From JAUUSJ01 sp964439395 (GTDB taxonomy: Bacteria; Bacillota; Clostridia; Lachnospirales; Lachnospiraceae), in the NCBI GenBank assembly GCA_964439395.1, contig CAYTNV010000012.1, positions 1 to 64,000 on the forward strand: a DNA stretch of 64,000 nucleotides, read 5' to 3'. The notes under the pieces were generated by a model. That model was given only the letters and a program-made list of their open reading frames with translations, did no database searches and was not told the origin of the DNA. Made by a program: the position numbers and the translations under genes. Numbering within the stretch: the first letter of the stretch is position 1; the number at the start of each line of letters is the position of its first letter. This document shows, piece by piece, positions 61,914-64,000 of this stretch.

Positions 61914-62763
61914 ATGCCTCCTTTATTACTTGTTCAAATTTTTCCTTTCCAATCCGATCAATAGTAAATTTAAAACGCTCCCCTGCTTTTGCATAATTCG
62001 CAAAAAACTGAATTGCAGCATCGCAAACCTTTAATAATTTTTCGTGATCCTCAATGAATGGAATTACTGGCTCTCCTCGATTGATGCTGTTTCCGAATAA
62101 TCCACCGAACGAAACAATATATCCGTGAGTTTCCTCCCACGCATCCGTCGGGCATGATTTCGTACATCTTCCACAGTAGTTGCATAAACTATTATTTACC
62201 TTAATTTTTCCGTCTTCGATAGTAATCGCATTAGAGCGACATGCCTTTTCACATACTCCACACTGAATACATGCATCTTCTTTCCACTTAACTTTGATTC
62301 CACCTTTTACACCCAGATCATTTTCCTCAGCCTTTAGACAATTATTTTGACATCCCGTAATTCCAAACTTAAATTTATGAGGAAGCTCCCTTCCAAAATA
62401 TCGTTCATCCAGCTCCAATGCCAGCGCATAAGTGTCAATACATCCGCTTGTGCAAATTTTCTCCCCCTGACATGCTGTAACAGTTCTGACTCTTGGTCCA
62501 CAAACTCCTGGCGTGACATCTCCCAACGCCAGTTCCTCTTTCACCTTATCAATCTGATCTAACTTGATAAAGGGGATTTCCACTCCCTGTCTTGACGTCA
62601 GATGAACATATCCTTCCCCGTACTTCTGTGCAACCTCTGCAATCTTTTCCAATTGTTTTACTGTCACATGACCTCCAGTGCTTCGAAGTCTTAACGAAAA
62701 ATTGTTTCTCTGTTTCTGGCGCATAAATCCACCTTTTTTTAGCGCTGCATAATCTACTGCCAT
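61894..62763 (-). CDS. Siroheme sulfite/nitrite reductase-like protein with two ferredoxin clusters
   Basis: The 289-residue protein has an N-terminal ferredoxin-like half domain (FSLRLRSTGGHVTVKQLEKIAEVAQKYG), a siroheme/4Fe-4S region (TACQGEKICTSGC and GITGCQNNC) and two inserted ferredoxin motifs (CIQCGVCEKAC and CNYCGRCTKSC). This compact form resembles small assimilatory, Dsr-type reductases. It is the first gene of the operon and probably makes sulfide for the carrier protein. The start is ATG 62763 (GGGAG site). Confidence 0.88.
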   Translation of the reverse strand: MAVDYAALKKGGFMRQKQRNNFSLRLRSTGGHVTVKQLEKIAEVAQKYGEGYVHLTSRQGVEIPFIKLDQIDKVKEELALGDVTPGVCGPRVRTVTACQGEKICTSGCIDTYALALELDERYFGRELPHKFKFGITGCQNNCLKAEENDLGVKGGIKVKWKEDACIQCGVCEKACRSNAITIEDGKIKVNNSLCNYCGRCTKSCPTDAWEETHGYIVSFGGLFGNSINRGEPVIPFIEDHEKLLKVCDAAIQFFANYAKAGERFKFTIDRIGKEKFEQVIKEAYGNDPF

Positions 62764-62781
62764 ATCAATTCTCCCTTCCTA

Positions 62782-63909
62782 TCATGATAATCCATCACCT
62801 AAAAAATCATATAAATTTTTTAGAATCTCATCTGTAATCTCTACTGGATTATTCTTAAGATTTGGATGATGGCTCAATGCGATTAATTCTTCTTTTTCTA
62901 TTTGAGAAAGATTTTTATCCCTCAGATTCATCCTAAGTCCTAAATCTCTTTTTAAATTTCTAACTTCCTGCGCAAATTCTTCACTACTGTCGAATCCAAG
63001 CAATTTAGATAATTCCTCTGTCCGTGTATCTTTTTTTCCATTCACTTGAATAAAATAGTCCAATGTCAATCCACAGGCCTCCCCGTGAGGAATCCCATAA
63101 AGATTCGTCAACGGAAAAGAACATGCATGAGCCGCAGTCGTTTTTGGAAGTCCAAATGCCAATCCTGCCATTACGGATGCTTCCGCCATCTTTTCTCTTG
63201 CTCTAATATTTTCTCCCTCTTCATAAGCAGTCCTTATATTTTGTAAAACAAGCTTTGCCGCATGAACCGCCAATGCATCGCAGATTGGCTGATGTCCTTT
63301 GCTCCAATACCCCTCAATGGCATGGGATAATACATCAATGCCCGTGCAGGCTGTTAAGTACGGCGACATGGACAGCGTAAGCTCTGGGTCAATAATTGCA
63401 TATTCTGGATAGAAACTATCCGAAGCGATCGGTGCCTTTTTTCCTGCTCTTCGATTTGTCAATACAGAGACATTTGTCACTTCACTCCCTGTTCCTGCCG
63501 TTGTCGGAATAGCAATAATCGGCAAATGCTCCTTTGGAACTGGAATTCCTGTACTATGATATATCCGAATCGTTTTTCCAGACAGTGCGGCGGATGAAGC
63601 CGCCTTTGCTCCATCCATCACACTTCCTCCTCCGAGTGCTACAATAAAATCTGCCTTTTCTTCTCTGAGAAGTTTTGCAAGTTGATCCACCTCTTCTACG
63701 TCTGGATTCGGGGAAAATTTAGTAAATATTTCTACCAGATGATTTTCAGAATTTGCCAAAAGCTCTTTTGCTATTTCTTCTTTCACAAAATGACTAGATG
63801 TCACCAAAACTCCCCGTTGATACTCTCTCTCTCTGATTCTTTCCGACAATTTTTTCAATTTTCCACTTCCAAAGTCAATCGTTACTGGCTGTAAATATTT
63901 CCAATTCAT
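62782..63909 (-). CDS. Iron-containing alcohol dehydrogenase
   Basis: The 375-residue enzyme has GGGSVMDGAKAASSA, IAIPTTAGTGSEVTNVSVL, His ligands in DVLSHAIEGYW, AAHACSFPL and GIPHGEACG. It reduces aldehydes or oxidises alcohols with NAD(P)H. Unlike the other alcohol dehydrogenase in the window it has no tail. It ends 18 bp before the sulfur operon, so it may be its first cistron, though a functional tie is unclear. Confidence 0.92.
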   Translation of the reverse strand: MNWKYLQPVTIDFGSGKLKKLSERIREREYQRGVLVTSSHFVKEEIAKELLANSENHLVEIFTKFSPNPDVEEVDQLAKLLREEKADFIVALGGGSVMDGAKAASSAALSGKTIRIYHSTGIPVPKEHLPIIAIPTTAGTGSEVTNVSVLTNRRAGKKAPIASDSFYPEYAIIDPELTLSMSPYLTACTGIDVLSHAIEGYWSKGHQPICDALAVHAAKLVLQNIRTAYEEGENIRAREKMAEASVMAGLAFGLPKTTAAHACSFPLTNLYGIPHGEACGLTLDYFIQVNGKKDTRTEELSKLLGFDSSEEFAQEVRNLKRDLGLRMNLRDKNLSQIEKEELIALSHHPNLKNNPVEITDEILKNLYDFLGDGLS

Positions 63910-63967
63910 CTTTTCTCCTTTATTTTATGTCTATGAGCATAATTTACTGTGAAAGTCCCTGTCAAGC

Positions 63968-63999
63968 GTGCAGACAAATTTATTTGGATTTGTCTGCAC
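63968..63999. other. Hairpin at right edge of window
   Basis: GTGCAGACAAA (63968-63978) pairs perfectly with TTTGTCTGCAC (63989-63999), 10-nt loop. It lies upstream of the alcohol dehydrogenase and may be a leader structure or a terminator cut by the window end. Confidence 0.5.
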
Positions 64000-64000
64000 A

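Noticed and set aside
1..64000. CRISPR arrays, rRNA operons or prophage genes
   Set aside because: No regularly spaced repeats, rRNA sequence or phage structural genes were found.

Overview
The window is AT-rich and looks like the chromosome of an anaerobic, low-GC Gram-positive of the Lachnospiraceae type. Evidence: strong AAAGGAGG-type ribosome binding sites, pyruvate:ferredoxin oxidoreductase, iron-containing alcohol dehydrogenases, mannose- and fructose-type PTS operons, an agr-type peptide quorum-sensing locus, YfhO and LytR-CpsA-Psr envelope proteins, and a molybdenum hydroxylase. The family assignment is an inference from gene content and style; no rRNA is present to confirm it.

Left third (1-21317), accessory island. 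A complete but frameshifted ISAs1-family element (185-1696, 17-bp inverted repeats, 9-bp target duplication) borders a long minus-strand gene cluster running from about 21.2 kb down to 2.05 kb. PEP mutase and phosphonopyruvate decarboxylase mark it as phosphonate biosynthesis. With them are an enolase homologue lacking key catalytic residues, a split transketolase, a class III and a class IV aminotransferase, a nucleoside-diphosphate-kinase-like protein, an IucA/IucC-like synthetase, a D-Ala-D-Ala-ligase-like ATP-grasp enzyme, a class II aaRS-like amino-acid:carrier-protein ligase with its own carrier protein, a nucleotidyltransferase-fold protein, an ABC-2 exporter (one ATPase, two permeases) and a BtrH-like protein. 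I read this as a pathway for an amino-acylated or peptidic phosphonate that is exported. I do not recognise the set as a described pathway, and the product is unknown. An IS110-family element with an in-frame UGA in its transposase sits between the carrier protein and the enolase homologue.

21.2-26.1 kb: a decayed stretch with an ABC-ATPase fragment, then an agr locus: agrB and agrD on the minus strand, and an XRE regulator, LytTR response regulator and GHKL sensor kinase on the plus strand. A truncated IS3-type OrfA follows.

26.2-41.6 kb: a three-subunit molybdenum hydroxylase operon; a fructose-type PTS (IIABC); a mannose-family PTS (IIA, IIB, IIC, IID); a sugar-binding protein, histidine kinase, LuxR-type regulator and second binding protein with no transporter; and an LCP protein. 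The fructose PTS, mannose PTS and sugar-sensor operons share a promoter layout: the -10 box lies exactly 32 nt from a TGTCA box in all three. This suggests one regulon, probably driven by the sensor system encoded between them.

41.6-64 kb: mostly core genes: glmM, two tandem YfhO-family membrane proteins, tRNA-Thr(CGU), Mrp ATPase, an alcohol dehydrogenase with a long Ala/Glu/Lys-rich tail, a Gfo/Idh oxidoreductase, nifJ, a cyclophilin, a HAD phosphatase, and a six-gene sulfur-carrier operon (sulfite-reductase-like protein, TusA, thioredoxin, ThiS-like carrier ending GGGR, ThiF-like E1, JAMM protease), preceded by another iron alcohol dehydrogenase.
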